64,000 nucleotides of DNA from Agromyces humatus (GCF_021228295.1 NZ_JAJQPD010000004.1:248001-312000); one strand, 5' to 3'; counted from the stretch's first letter, positions 30,673 through 39,260 are shown. Translations and numbers: made by a program. Notes: generated from the letters alone by a model not told the origin.

Positions 30673-31418
30673 CCGACGGCCTTCAGCATGTAGCCGGCGC
30701 CGCGCACGGTGTGGATCATCGGCTCGCGGCCGGCGTCGATCTTCTTGCGCAGGTACGAGATGTAGAGCTCGACCACCGACTCCTTGCCGCCGAAGTCGTA
30801 CGACCACACGCGGTCGAGGATCTGGGCCTTCGAAAGCACCCGGCGCGGGTTGCGCATGAGGAAGCGCAGCAACTCGAATTCGGTCGCGGTGAGCTCGATG
30901 GCCGTTCCGGCGCGGGCCACCTCGTAGGAGTCCTCGTCGAGCGTGAGGTCGCCGACCGTGAGCACGGGGTCCTTCGCCTGGGCGAGGGTGAGCGTCGAGC
31001 GGCGGATGAGTCCGCGCAGGCGCGCCACGACCTCTTCGAGGCTGAACGGCTTGGTGACGTAGTCGTCGCCGCCCGCGGTGAGGCCGGCGATGCGGTCGTC
31101 GAGCGAGTCCTTCGCGGTGAGGAAGAGCACCGGCGTCTCGGTGCCGTCGGCGCGCACGCGCGCCAGCACCTCGAGACCGTCGATGTCAGGGAGCATGATG
31201 TCGAGCACGATGGCGTCGGGCCGGAACTCGCGCGCGACCTTGACCGCGCTGAAGCCGTCGGCGGCGGTGCGCACGTCCCAGCCCTCGTAGCGCAGGGCCA
31301 TCTTCAGCAGCTCGGTGAGCGAGTGCTCGTCGTCGACCACGAGCACGCGCACCATCGAACCGTCGCCCTTCGCGATGGCGGGGGCGCGGTGGGGCGTGGC
31401 GGCGGGTGACGTGCTCAT
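30669..31418 (-). CDS. OmpR/PhoB-family response regulator
   Basis: A 249-residue regulator with a ~22-residue N-terminal extension. The receiver domain (about 23-140) has the acidic pocket VVDDEH, phosphoacceptor Asp73 in VLDIMLPD, FLTAKD and the lysine in YVTKPFS. The winged-helix DNA-binding domain (150-249) ends ESVVELYISYLRKKIDAGREPMIHTVRGAGYMLK, typical of OmpR/PhoB. First gene of the two-component operon, coupled to the kinase. An internal start at MVRVLVVDD would remove the extension and cannot be excluded. Confidence 0.93.
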   Translation of the reverse strand: MSTSPAATPHRAPAIAKGDGSMVRVLVVDDEHSLTELLKMALRYEGWDVRTAADGFSAVKVAREFRPDAIVLDIMLPDIDGLEVLARVRADGTETPVLFLTAKDSLDDRIAGLTAGGDDYVTKPFSLEEVVARLRGLIRRSTLTLAQAKDPVLTVGDLTLDEDSYEVARAGTAIELTATEFELLRFLMRNPRRVLSKAQILDRVWSYDFGGKESVVELYISYLRKKIDAGREPMIHTVRGAGYMLKAVG

Positions 31419-31636
31419 GTTCCCAGTATCCGCGCGGACCTATGCGCTCGCTATGGGTTCGATGAACGGATGCCCCGCGCATCGGTCGGCGGCAGCATAG
31501 GCAGCCCGTTGGACGGGCATCGGGCGCGCAGAGCGGGCGTCCATAGCGTCGCGATCGATACTCCGCCCGCCGGGCGGACCAGTCGCCTGCACATCGCGCA
31601 CGGAACCGTCACCGAGCGCTGACGGCGGGATGCGAA

Positions 31637-31679
31637 CGGCGGATGCCGCGGCGAGGGGCTCTCGCCGCGGCATCCGCCG
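31637..31679. terminator. Hairpin terminator, 19-bp perfect stem
   Basis: CGGCGGATGCCGCGGCGAG pairs with CTCGCCGCGGCATCCGCCG around GGGCT. It is 37 bases downstream of the methyltransferase gene (-). The stem is again built on the GGATGCCGCGG core seen at 9361. Confidence 0.85.
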
Positions 31680-31715
31680 CTCTGCTGTGTGCTCGTTCAA
31701 GTGCTGCGCCGACGC

Positions 31716-32903
31716 TCACCCGATGCGGTAGAAGCGCCAGAACGGGTTCTCGATGTCGAGCACGTCGACCCGGCCGAAGCCGGCCTCGGCGGCCCAGCGT
31801 CGCAGCGTCGGCGCGCGCAGCACCGTGCCGTTGGCGAGATCGCCCGACTCCGCCGTCGTCGCGGGCAGGCAGTGCAGCACGCTCATCGCGTAGAGCATGC
31901 GCTCGACCGGCTCGGCACCGGCGTGGAACGCGTCGGCGACGCGCTCGTCGGCGACGAGCAGCGCGCCGCCCGTGCGCAGCAGCGCCCGGAACCAGGCGAG
32001 CGCGTCGACCGGCCGGCCCATGTCGTGCAGCGCCTCGAACACCGTGACGAGATCGAATCCGGATGCCTCGACGCCGGTCTCGCCCGTCGTCTCCGCGGTC
32101 CCGGTGCTCGCGGCTGCGGCCGCGGCGCGAACCGTCGCCTTATCGCCGGCGTTGCCGTGCAGGAACGAGATCCGGTCGGCGACCCCCGCATCGCGGGCGT
32201 TGCGCCGCGCCTCGATGATCGACGCCTCGTCGAGATCGAGCCCGACGATGCGTGCGTTCGGGAAGGCGTGGGCGAGCGCAATCGTCGACCAGCCGACACC
32301 GCAGCCGGCATCGAGCACGGCACCACCGGCGTCGAGGGCTGCGGCCCGGTCCGGCATCGCGTCGACCCAGTTGCGCAGTTCATGCGTGAAGCCCGGACGG
32401 TTCAGCGAGCCGAGGCCGCCGCGCAGTTCGGCGCCGTACTCGTCGAACGCGACACCGCGGCCTCGTCGATAGTCGGCGACGAGCTCGGGGAAGGCGAGGG
32501 CGACGCCGGCGAACAGGCTCGCCGCCGGCGCGACATGCGCGGGGTGCGTCTCGTCGACGAGCACCGGGACGTGCAGGTCGGGCAGCACGAAGCGTCGCTC
32601 GTGCCCGAACACCCCGGGCTCCACGACCGTGAGGTATCCGGCGGCCGCCTGCTGTTCGAGCCACTCGCGGGCGTAGCGCGGCGCGACACGGGTGGCCTCG
32701 GCGAACGCGGTCGCGGTCATCGGGCCGGACTCGTGCAGCGTTCGGTAGAGACCGAAGCGGCGGCCGAGCTCGATCGTGAGCAGCTCGGTGGCCGAGCCGA
32801 GCATACCGACGATCTGCTCGGCGAGCGCGCCGACCTGCTCGGCCGCGCGCTCCTCGTCGGACGCGACGACTTCGGTGGTCGTGGTGGTGAGGGTCTCGGA
32901 CAT
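31716..32903 (-). CDS. SAM-dependent methyltransferase with N-terminal winged-helix domain (Rv2258c-like)
   Basis: A 395-residue protein. Residues ~36-118 form the winged-helix domain seen in Rv2258c-type methyltransferases (IELGRRFGLYRTLHESGPMTATAFAEATRVAPRYAREWLEQQAAAGYL). The Rossmann methyltransferase domain follows, with SAM motif I VLDAGCGVGWST (196-207), acidic motif VGLDLDEAS and VFEALHDMGRP. The methyl acceptor is unknown. A 16-base inverted-repeat operator lies 104 bases upstream, nearly identical to one upstream of the HTH gene at 34240; the LuxR-hydrolase gene between them is the obvious regulator. Confidence 0.85.
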   Translation of the reverse strand: MSETLTTTTTEVVASDEERAAEQVGALAEQIVGMLGSATELLTIELGRRFGLYRTLHESGPMTATAFAEATRVAPRYAREWLEQQAAAGYLTVVEPGVFGHERRFVLPDLHVPVLVDETHPAHVAPAASLFAGVALAFPELVADYRRGRGVAFDEYGAELRGGLGSLNRPGFTHELRNWVDAMPDRAAALDAGGAVLDAGCGVGWSTIALAHAFPNARIVGLDLDEASIIEARRNARDAGVADRISFLHGNAGDKATVRAAAAAASTGTAETTGETGVEASGFDLVTVFEALHDMGRPVDALAWFRALLRTGGALLVADERVADAFHAGAEPVERMLYAMSVLHCLPATTAESGDLANGTVLRAPTLRRWAAEAGFGRVDVLDIENPFWRFYRIG

Positions 32904-33006
32904 CAGTGGTTTCCTTGCGTTGGGTTCGGCCGGCAGATGCTCGGCACGAGAGGCAAGTCAACGCCTGTGGCGCCGCGACCGAATCGCCGGATCCGGCCAA
33001 CCTGTG

Positions 33007-33022
33007 TGGCCGGAACGGGCCA
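33007..33022. promoter_or_regulatory. Shared 16-bp operator, copy 1 (methyltransferase promoter)
   Basis: TGGCCGGAACGGGCCA, an inverted repeat with TGGCC/GGCCA arms, differs by one base from TGGCCCGAACGGGCCA at 34730-34745. Each is preceded by an extra GGCCA at 8-9 bases (32995-32999 here). It is 104 bases before the methyltransferase start. Confidence 0.65.
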
Positions 33023-33118
33023 GCACGCGACATCCGTTCGCCGCGGCTCACTCAGAGTGCGGTTGCGGCGGCCCTCCCGAGGGCGCGTAGTGTACGTCGG
33101 GCGGGCGGCCCGCAGCCG

Positions 33119-34207
33119 TCAGATGAGCTCGTTGCGCAGCGCCCAGGCGGCCGCGGCCGTGCGCGAGGGAACGCCGAGCTTCGTGCGGATGTTCGCGATG
33201 TGGCGGTGCACCGTGTGCGTCGAGAGCACGAGGTGCGCGGCGATCTCGGCGTCGGTCTCGCCGTGCGCGACAAGTCGCAGCACTTCGCGCTCGCGTTCGG
33301 TGAGCCGGGCGGTGACGCCGGCCGAGCCGGAGAATCCGACCGCGCCGGCCGCGCCCGACGCGGCGGATGCGGGCGCCCGCTCGACGGGCGCGCCGAGGAA
33401 CGCGAGGGTCTCGAGCACGACCGCATCGGAGTCGCCCCGCCACGGGAAGTGGTCGTCGCCCTCGAGCGCAACGAAGCGGGCATTGCGAATACGCCCCGCG
33501 AGCTCCTTGCCGAGGGCGAACGGGATCGCCCGGTCGTCGCGTCGGTGCAGCACGAGCGTGGGAGCCAGCACGTCGCCGAGGTGACCCGTGGCATCGAAGT
33601 CGTAGACCGCGCGCAACGACGCGAGTGCGACCTCGCGCGAGGCGGAGCGCCGCTGGAGCTCCGCGAACTCGGCACGCTCGTCGGCGGTCGCGTCGGGCAG
33701 GAACAGGTCGGCGAGCACCCGGGAGCCGAGCCCCCAGTGCTGGTCGACGATCGAGAGCATCGTCTCGCGCGCTGCGGGCGGGGCGAGGTCGATGCCGCGC
33801 GCATACGTTCCGTAGAGGACGAGCCGTTCGACGCGCTCGGGGTGCCGCGCCGCGTACAGCGAGGCGACCCCGCCTCCCGAGGACGCCCCGAACAGCGAGA
33901 TCGTGCCGGGCGCCGGCGCCGCCTCGTCGATGAGCGCCTCGAGCGTCGCGAGCTCCTCGTCGAGCGTGCGCGCCGGCATCGCGCCCCGATCGGAGACCCC
34001 CGCGCCGGGGCGGTCGTATCGGATGACCGTGCGGTACTCGGCCAGTGCGCCCGCGAATCGGCGAAACTTCGGGCTGCGCCAGTCGAGGTCGAGATGGCTC
34101 GACCACCAGCCGCCGATGACGAGCGGCGGGCCCTCTCCGACCGCCGACCAGGCGATCGAGGCGCCGTCGTGCTCCGCGTAGCGGATCACCTGGTCCTCTG
34201 GCTGCAC
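33119..34207 (-). CDS. Alpha/beta hydrolase fused to a LuxR-type DNA-binding domain
   Basis: A 362-residue fusion. Residues ~5-265 are an alpha/beta hydrolase with nucleophile motif GASSGG (Ser109), an acid in LHRRDDRAIP and a histidine in EGDDHFPWRG, so the triad looks intact. A short linker (270-300) leads to a LuxR/GerE helix-turn-helix: LTEREREVLRLVAHGETDAEIAAHLVLSTHTVHRHIANIRTKLGVPSRTAAAAWA (303-357). It may bind or hydrolyse a small ester/lactone and thereby control transcription. Its neighbours on each side carry nearly identical operators, making it their likely regulator. Confidence 0.88.
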   Translation of the reverse strand: MQPEDQVIRYAEHDGASIAWSAVGEGPPLVIGGWWSSHLDLDWRSPKFRRFAGALAEYRTVIRYDRPGAGVSDRGAMPARTLDEELATLEALIDEAAPAPGTISLFGASSGGGVASLYAARHPERVERLVLYGTYARGIDLAPPAARETMLSIVDQHWGLGSRVLADLFLPDATADERAEFAELQRRSASREVALASLRAVYDFDATGHLGDVLAPTLVLHRRDDRAIPFALGKELAGRIRNARFVALEGDDHFPWRGDSDAVVLETLAFLGAPVERAPASAASGAAGAVGFSGSAGVTARLTEREREVLRLVAHGETDAEIAAHLVLSTHTVHRHIANIRTKLGVPSRTAAAAWALRNELI

Positions 34208-34239
34208 GCCCCAAGTCTAGGAACGCGGGGGTCGCCTGA

Positions 34240-34614
34240 CTACAGTCCGGCGAGCGCGGGCGGCACCTGATCGCGGTGCGCGTCGAGCAGCTCGCGGGCG
34301 CTCTCGAACTCCGGCTCGTCGTGGTCGTCGAGCAGGATCGGCACGTATTCGCCCGGAAGCAGCAGTTCCTCGTGCTCTCCGTCGGGCGAGTCGACGACCC
34401 GCAGCACGCCCGCGGCGAGCTGTTCATCGAGCCAGGCGCGCCCGAGGCGCTCGGTCACACCGGCGAGCTCGGCGAAGGTCGCGGCATCGACCGGGCCCGC
34501 ATCGAACAGGAGGCGGAAGTAGCCGCGCTTTCGGCCGAAGGCGATCGACGCGCGGGCGATCCGCTCGGCGGCGGCGTCGACGACCGGCTGGGTGGATGCG
34601 ACGGTGATGAACAT
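34240..34614 (-). CDS. Free-standing winged-helix domain related to the methyltransferase N-terminus
   Basis: A 124-residue protein. RIARASIAFGRKRGYFRLLFDAGPVDAATFAELAGVTERLGRAWLDEQLAAGVLRV aligns with the winged-helix segment of the methyltransferase at 31716 (RFGLYRTLHESGPMTATAFAEAT...). The catalytic domain is absent: the frame stops after residue 124 and the next ORF begins, so it is either a truncated methyltransferase or a regulator made from that domain. GAGGAG upstream fixes ATG 34614. Its promoter region carries the second copy of the shared operator, suggesting it is still expressed and regulated, not debris. Confidence 0.75.
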   Translation of the reverse strand: MFITVASTQPVVDAAAERIARASIAFGRKRGYFRLLFDAGPVDAATFAELAGVTERLGRAWLDEQLAAGVLRVVDSPDGEHEELLLPGEYVPILLDDHDEPEFESARELLDAHRDQVPPALAGL

Positions 34615-34729
34615 TTCGGCTCCTCGGTGCGTGATGTGGTGGCGACGTGGTGATTGACGTGACCGGTGATGACACCGATTCCACTCCGAAGCACCGCACG
34701 GGTCATCGCGTGTTCGGGCCACCTTGGGA

Positions 34730-34745
34730 TGGCCCGAACGGGCCA
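34730..34745. promoter_or_regulatory. Shared 16-bp operator, copy 2 (HTH gene promoter)
   Basis: TGGCCCGAACGGGCCA, a TGGCCC/GGGCCA inverted repeat, 116 bases before the HTH gene start, with an extra GGCCA at 34717-34721. Fifteen of sixteen bases match copy 1 at 33007-33022. Confidence 0.65.
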
Positions 34746-34809
34746 TGAGCCGTCGTGAACCGCGCATCGGCCGACCTGCCGCGCGACACCGGTGCACGAA
34801 CCCTGCCCG

Positions 34810-35538
34810 ATGACCGCGGCGGCGAGTACGCTCGAAGCCGTGCCCGATACTCCGTTCGCCCTCTTCGACCTCGAGGGCGCATGGTCGGCCGCTCCGGCAG
34901 AGCCGCGGCCGAGACTTCCGCATGAGACCCGCGTGGTCGCCGACTCGGGCGACCGGGTCGCATGGCTGCGGGCACGGGCCCGGGGCGTGACCGCGACCGA
35001 TGCCGCGAAGCTCGCCACGCGCGAGTCGGTGCGCACCGCAGCGTATGAGAAGCTCCACGGCAGCCGCACGAGCTTCGGCGGCAGCCGCTTCACCGACCAC
35101 GGCCGCGAGCGTGAGCCCGTCATCGCCGAGTGGGCGCGCCGCATGCACGGCATCGACCCCTCGACGCTGCTCTTCCACGCCGAGTTCGAGCGACGCCACC
35201 TCGCGACCCCCGACGGCCTGCGCGTCGCGCCGAGCGGCGCACTCGAGCTGTGCGAGATCAAGACCACGTCGAAGCCGTGGCGGGGCATCCCGCGTGGCTA
35301 CCTGCGTCAGGTCTGGTGGCAGCAGTACGTGCTCGGCGCCGAGCGCACGCTCGTCGTCTGGGAGCAGCACGACGACTTCGTGCCGGTCAGTGACGAGCCC
35401 AGGTGCCGCTGGGTCGACCGCGACGACGACCAGATCGCGATCCTCGTGCGCCTCGCCGACGAGCTGCTCGTCGCAATCCGCCCGACCGCCCCGGTCGAAG
35501 ACCCGCGCGCGGTGTATCGCCCGGGTGCACTCGCGTGA
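34810..35538 (+). CDS. YqaJ-like recombinase/exonuclease-domain protein
   Basis: A 242-residue protein of the PD-(D/E)XK nuclease superfamily, YqaJ (lambda exonuclease-like) type. Visible motifs: ARGVTATDAAKLAT, HGREREPVIAEWARR, and GALELCEIKTTSKPW with the ExK catalytic pair, then a conserved YLRQVWWQQYVLG. Phage YqaJ proteins degrade DNA ends for recombination; chromosomal copies outside prophages are common in actinobacteria. The start is uncertain among ATG 34810, ATG 34792 and GTG 34840. The stop overlaps the hydrolase start (GTGA). No phage genes adjoin. Confidence 0.75.
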   Translation: MTAAASTLEAVPDTPFALFDLEGAWSAAPAEPRPRLPHETRVVADSGDRVAWLRARARGVTATDAAKLATRESVRTAAYEKLHGSRTSFGGSRFTDHGREREPVIAEWARRMHGIDPSTLLFHAEFERRHLATPDGLRVAPSGALELCEIKTTSKPWRGIPRGYLRQVWWQQYVLGAERTLVVWEQHDDFVPVSDEPRCRWVDRDDDQIAILVRLADELLVAIRPTAPVEDPRAVYRPGALA

Positions 35539-36338
35539 CGACACTGCTGCTGCACGGCCTCGGTGCCGACCGCCGACAGCCGATCGACCTGCTCAGTTCG
35601 CCGGTGCGCGCCTCGTGCGGCGACGACGAGCTCATCATCGCGCCCGACGTTCGGGCCCATGGCGGTTTCCTCGAGGTCGGCAGCCCGTCCGACTTCGAGA
35701 TCGACCGGCTCGCCGCCGAGGTTGCCGTCACGGTGCGCGATCAGGTGACGGATGCCACAGGCGCGGCGCTCGACGCGTCGAACCCGCTCACCGTCATCGG
35801 CATCTCGATGGGTTCGGCGATCGCGCTCCGGCTGATCCTCGACGACCTGCTGCCGATCGAGCGGGCGGTCTTCATCCGTCCGGCGTTCGACGACCGGTCC
35901 CTGCCCGACAACCTGCGCCCGTACCCCGTGATCGGGCAGTTGCTCATCGACGCCGGTCCCGCGGGCGTCGATGAGTTCCGCGAGCGATCGGTCTTCCAGC
36001 GGGTCGCCGCCGAGTCCCCCGCCGGGGCGAAGGGCCTGCTCAGCCAGTTCACGGCCCCCGACGCCGCGCGCCGGGCGATGCGGCTCGTCGAGATCCCCCG
36101 CAACCGCGCGTTCCACGGCGACGCCGAGCTCGCGGGGCTCGAGGCACGGGGCATCCGCTCGCTCGTGGTGGGCGCTCCTCGCGATCCCGTGCATCCGACC
36201 GCGATCGCCGAGCGCTGGGCGGGTGCCCTCGGCGCTCCGCTCGGCATGGTGTCGGCGCGCGACGAGGGCCAGGCGCACCAGAACATGATGGTCGGCCAGC
36301 TGGTCGGGCGCTGGCTGCATCACGCCCGTCAGGTCTGA
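35535..36338 (+). CDS. Alpha/beta hydrolase
   Basis: A 267-residue serine hydrolase starting at GTG 35535, overlapping the YqaJ stop. TLLLHGLGADRRQP supplies the oxyanion loop, VIGISMGSAIALRLIL the nucleophile elbow (GxSxG-like GISMGS), and a VVGAPRDPVHP region with DEGQAHQNMM near the C-terminus offers the acid and histidine. No signal peptide. Co-translation with a nuclease-like protein is unusual and its meaning unknown; the substrate is not evident. Confidence 0.8.
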   Translation: MTTLLLHGLGADRRQPIDLLSSPVRASCGDDELIIAPDVRAHGGFLEVGSPSDFEIDRLAAEVAVTVRDQVTDATGAALDASNPLTVIGISMGSAIALRLILDDLLPIERAVFIRPAFDDRSLPDNLRPYPVIGQLLIDAGPAGVDEFRERSVFQRVAAESPAGAKGLLSQFTAPDAARRAMRLVEIPRNRAFHGDAELAGLEARGIRSLVVGAPRDPVHPTAIAERWAGALGAPLGMVSARDEGQAHQNMMVGQLVGRWLHHARQV

Positions 36339-36397
36339 ACGCGCCCGACCGCTTTCCGGCTTCGAGGCGCCTCTTCGTCGTGCCCCTCTCCGCGATC

Positions 36398-37090
36398 TCA
36401 GGCGACGACGCGCTCGCCGCGCTCCTCTGCCTCGTCGTCGACCGGCGGGTCGACGGCACGGTACGGCCAGCTCACCTGGCTGAGGCCGACGATCGCCGAG
36501 CCGACGAGCAGGATGAACGAGGCGATCGCGATGACGTACAGTGTGACGCCGCGATAGCCGACCCCGGGCTCGATCGCGGGGTCGAGGAACGGATACGGGT
36601 ACCAGCCCACGATCGCGCCGCGGACGATCGTGTAGACGACCCAGGCGATCGGGAACGCGGCGATCCACCAGAACCGGCTCCACGGCACGCGCCCACGGCC
36701 GGGGGCGAGGATCCAGTCGAGCAGCAGGTACAGCGGCGCCCAGACGTGCAGGATCTCGTTCGACCACGGAACGGTGGTGGCCTGGTCGAGCGAGATGTCG
36801 CGCAGCAGCAGGTTGTAGACGACGAGCGTCGTGGTCATGTACGTCACGATCGCGGCACGCGCGAACGTGTACCAGTCGGGCTCGGACACCCCCCGAAGGC
36901 CGTACCACGCGCCGATGAGCAGCACGATCGCGGCGAGCGCGTTCGACAGGATCGTGAAGAAGCTGAAGAAGTTCACGACGAACGCCGCCGGGTCGGGCAC
37001 CATCGAGAGGCTGTTGGCGAACTGGCCGACGATCGCCACGATGATCGCGGCAGCTGCGAGCAACCGCAGGACTCCGAACAGTCGACGCAC
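36398..37090 (-). CDS. Pr6Pr family six-helix membrane protein
   Basis: A 230-residue integral membrane protein with six hydrophobic segments. Characteristic sequences are FFSFFTILSNALAAIVLL, EILHVWAPLYLLLDWILAPGRGRVPW and WVVYTIVRGAIVGWYPYPFLDP, which match Pr6Pr (predicted integral membrane protein, FAR-17a/AIG1-related) proteins. FAR-17a/AIG1 enzymes are hydrolases of fatty acid esters of hydroxy fatty acids; whether this bacterial protein is an enzyme is unproven. Single gene, ending with an acidic tail. Confidence 0.78.
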   Translation of the reverse strand: MRRLFGVLRLLAAAAIIVAIVGQFANSLSMVPDPAAFVVNFFSFFTILSNALAAIVLLIGAWYGLRGVSEPDWYTFARAAIVTYMTTTLVVYNLLLRDISLDQATTVPWSNEILHVWAPLYLLLDWILAPGRGRVPWSRFWWIAAFPIAWVVYTIVRGAIVGWYPYPFLDPAIEPGVGYRGVTLYVIAIASFILLVGSAIVGLSQVSWPYRAVDPPVDDEAEERGERVVA

Positions 37091-37212
37091 GTTTCCCGCC
37101 CCTCTCGGTCGCCGCTCGGCGACGCTGAGTGCAGCCTAGTGGTGCACGAGAATGGAGCACATCACCGGATGCCGCGACACGCGGCCGGCTGAGAGCGGAG
37201 GCGATACCACCC

Positions 37213-38202
37213 ATGACCGAGACGATGCGCGCGCTCGTGATCGACCGCACGGGCGGGCCCGACGAACTCCACATCGCCGAGGTTCCCGCGGCGCGACGCG
37301 TGATCGACGAGGTGCTCGTGCGGGTCATCGCCGCGGGCGTGAATCCGATCGACGTGAAGACCCGTGCCGGACGAGGAGTCTCGGGCTCGCTGGGCGCGTT
37401 CCCCGCGGTGCTCGGATTCGACTTCGCCGGCGTGGTCGAGGCGAGCCCGTACGCCGCGCACCCGCTGCAGCCGGGCGACCGCGTGTACGGCATGGCCAAG
37501 GTGCCGCGCGCCGCCGGCAGCTATGCCGAGCTGGTCGCGGCGACGTCGCTCAGCGTCACGCCGATGCCGACCTCGCTCGACTTCGTCCAGGCCGCGGCGG
37601 TGCCGCTCGCCGCGCTCACCGCGTGGGGCGCCGTCGTCGACACGGCGCGCGTGCACGACGGGCAGCGGGTGCTGATCCACGCAGGTGCGGGCGGGGTGGG
37701 CCATTTCGCGGTGCAGCTCGCCGCGTACTTCGGCGCGACGGTGACGACGACCGGGTCGCCCCGCAATGCCGAGTTCCTGCGCGAGCTCGGCGCCCACCGC
37801 GTCGTCGACTACACGAGCGAGCGGTTCGAGGAGGTCGCGGGCGAGCAGGACGTGGTCATCGATCTCATCGGCAACGTGCACGACGAGACCGGCACCCGCT
37901 CGCTCGACGTGCTGCGCCGCGGCGGCCTCATCGTCAACATCCCGACGGCGTCATGGCCGACCATGGCCGCCGAGGCCGAGGCACGGGGCATCCGCGCCAC
38001 CGGGTACTCGGTCGTCCCCGACGCGCGCACCCTCGCGGTGATGACGCGGCTGATCGACGACGGCGCGGTCCGCGTGCACGTCGACCGCGAGCTGCCGCTC
38101 GAGCAGGGCGCCGAGGCGCACCGCCTGCTCGAGGCCGGCCACGTGCGCGGCAAGGTCGTGCTGCGCATCGCGTCCGATCCCGCTCCTCCGCCGGTCGAGT
38201 AG
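37213..38202 (+). CDS. NADPH:quinone oxidoreductase-like MDR enzyme
   Basis: A 329-residue medium-chain reductase without structural zinc cysteines. The N-terminal GroES-like fold contains GVNPIDVKTRAGRG and LGFDFAGVVEA; the Rossmann domain has VLIHAGAGGVGHFAVQLAAYFGA (about 155-177), the AxxGGVG dinucleotide site of quinone oxidoreductases. The reaction is NADPH-dependent reduction of a quinone or enone. GGAGG lies 11 bases before ATG 37213. Convergent with the DUF5937 regulator, with no operon partner. Confidence 0.88.
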   Translation: MTETMRALVIDRTGGPDELHIAEVPAARRVIDEVLVRVIAAGVNPIDVKTRAGRGVSGSLGAFPAVLGFDFAGVVEASPYAAHPLQPGDRVYGMAKVPRAAGSYAELVAATSLSVTPMPTSLDFVQAAAVPLAALTAWGAVVDTARVHDGQRVLIHAGAGGVGHFAVQLAAYFGATVTTTGSPRNAEFLRELGAHRVVDYTSERFEEVAGEQDVVIDLIGNVHDETGTRSLDVLRRGGLIVNIPTASWPTMAAEAEARGIRATGYSVVPDARTLAVMTRLIDDGAVRVHVDRELPLEQGAEAHRLLEAGHVRGKVVLRIASDPAPPPVE

Positions 38203-38238
38203 TCCCCACTGGCGCGAATCGGCACTCCCCCATCAGGA

Positions 38239-39204
38239 TCAGCGGGTCAGCGGCCGCGCGTCGAGCAGGGCGCTGCCGAGCTCGCTGCGCAGGTAGAGCA
38301 CGCTGTGCCCATACCGAGTCGAGACGAGCAGGCCGGCGTCGCGCAGCACTCGCAGGTGCTGGTTCACCGCCGACGCCGTGACGCCGAAGCGCACGCCGAG
38401 TTCGGTCGATGATGCCGGGTCGCCGAGGGCGGAGAGCAGGCTCGCCCGGGTTCGGCCGAGGATCGCCGCGAGTCCCGCGGGGTTCGCGACCTGCTCCGCC
38501 TCCCAGAGCGCGCCCTGCCCGCGGGCCGGGTACATGATGAGCGGCGGCCCGTCGCCGACGGGCGCCGATCCGCGGCGCGTGAACATCGTCGGCACGAGCG
38601 TGAGGCCGTGTCCGTCGATGCGCTGCACGCGGTCGTTCGGGTCCTTGAGCCGCACCGACACGATGCCGTCGGCGTAGTCGACCGTCGACGAGATGCCGTT
38701 CAGCATGACTGAGAGGCCGCCCTGTGCGATCTGGCGGCCGCGGTAGACGACGTCGGCCTCGAGTACCGCCCGCATGCGCGGCCAGTGGGGCTCGAATGTC
38801 GCCGTCCAGAGCTCGCGCAACGCCTGCACGATGCGCCGCACCGCGACCCGCGGTGAGCCGGCGAACACCTCGGGCACGTGGCCGTGCACCGCCACGAGGT
38901 CGCGCACGAACTCGTCGGGCGGCGTCGCGGCGAGCACCTCGAACTCGTCGTCGAGGCGCGTCAGGGGCGAGACAGGGCGCGGGTTCAGGAAGTCGGGAGT
39001 CCACAGCCGGTCGTCGATGAGGGCGAACAGCGCATCGAGGTCGAGGCCTGCGCGCGACGCCTCGGTGCGACGCAGCCAGGGAAGCTGCAGCGGGAAGCGC
39101 GAGGGGTCGCGGATGGCACGCAACGAGAGCCCCAGTTCGCACAGCGGTGAGATGCCGAAGCGCACGGTCGCGACATCCGCCTCGTTCAGCACGTAACGCA
39201 ACAT
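38239..39204 (-). CDS. DUF5937 / ArsR-type transcriptional regulator
   Basis: A 321-residue protein. The N-terminal ~230 residues match DUF5937 (RFGISPLCELGLSLRAIRDP, LPWLRR, PTMFTRRG..GDGPPLIMYPARGQGALWE); the C-terminal ~80 residues form an ArsR-like winged helix: RASLLSALGDPASSTELGVRFGVTASAVNQHLRVLRDAGLLVSTRYGHSVLYLRSELG. It is divergent from an MFS transporter gene across a 56-base gap, the usual arrangement in which this regulator type controls an exporter. No palindrome is clear in the gap. Confidence 0.85.
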   Translation of the reverse strand: MLRYVLNEADVATVRFGISPLCELGLSLRAIRDPSRFPLQLPWLRRTEASRAGLDLDALFALIDDRLWTPDFLNPRPVSPLTRLDDEFEVLAATPPDEFVRDLVAVHGHVPEVFAGSPRVAVRRIVQALRELWTATFEPHWPRMRAVLEADVVYRGRQIAQGGLSVMLNGISSTVDYADGIVSVRLKDPNDRVQRIDGHGLTLVPTMFTRRGSAPVGDGPPLIMYPARGQGALWEAEQVANPAGLAAILGRTRASLLSALGDPASSTELGVRFGVTASAVNQHLRVLRDAGLLVSTRYGHSVLYLRSELGSALLDARPLTR

Positions 39205-39260
39205 GAAGCGTCACGCTACATCAATTTCGTCGGTCGGATGTCTCTGCCAGAACTGTATGC

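Noticed and set aside
31419-31636. Gap before the response regulator checked for a tRNA or small RNA
   Set aside because: No cloverleaf or conserved structure was seen apart from the terminator at 31637.
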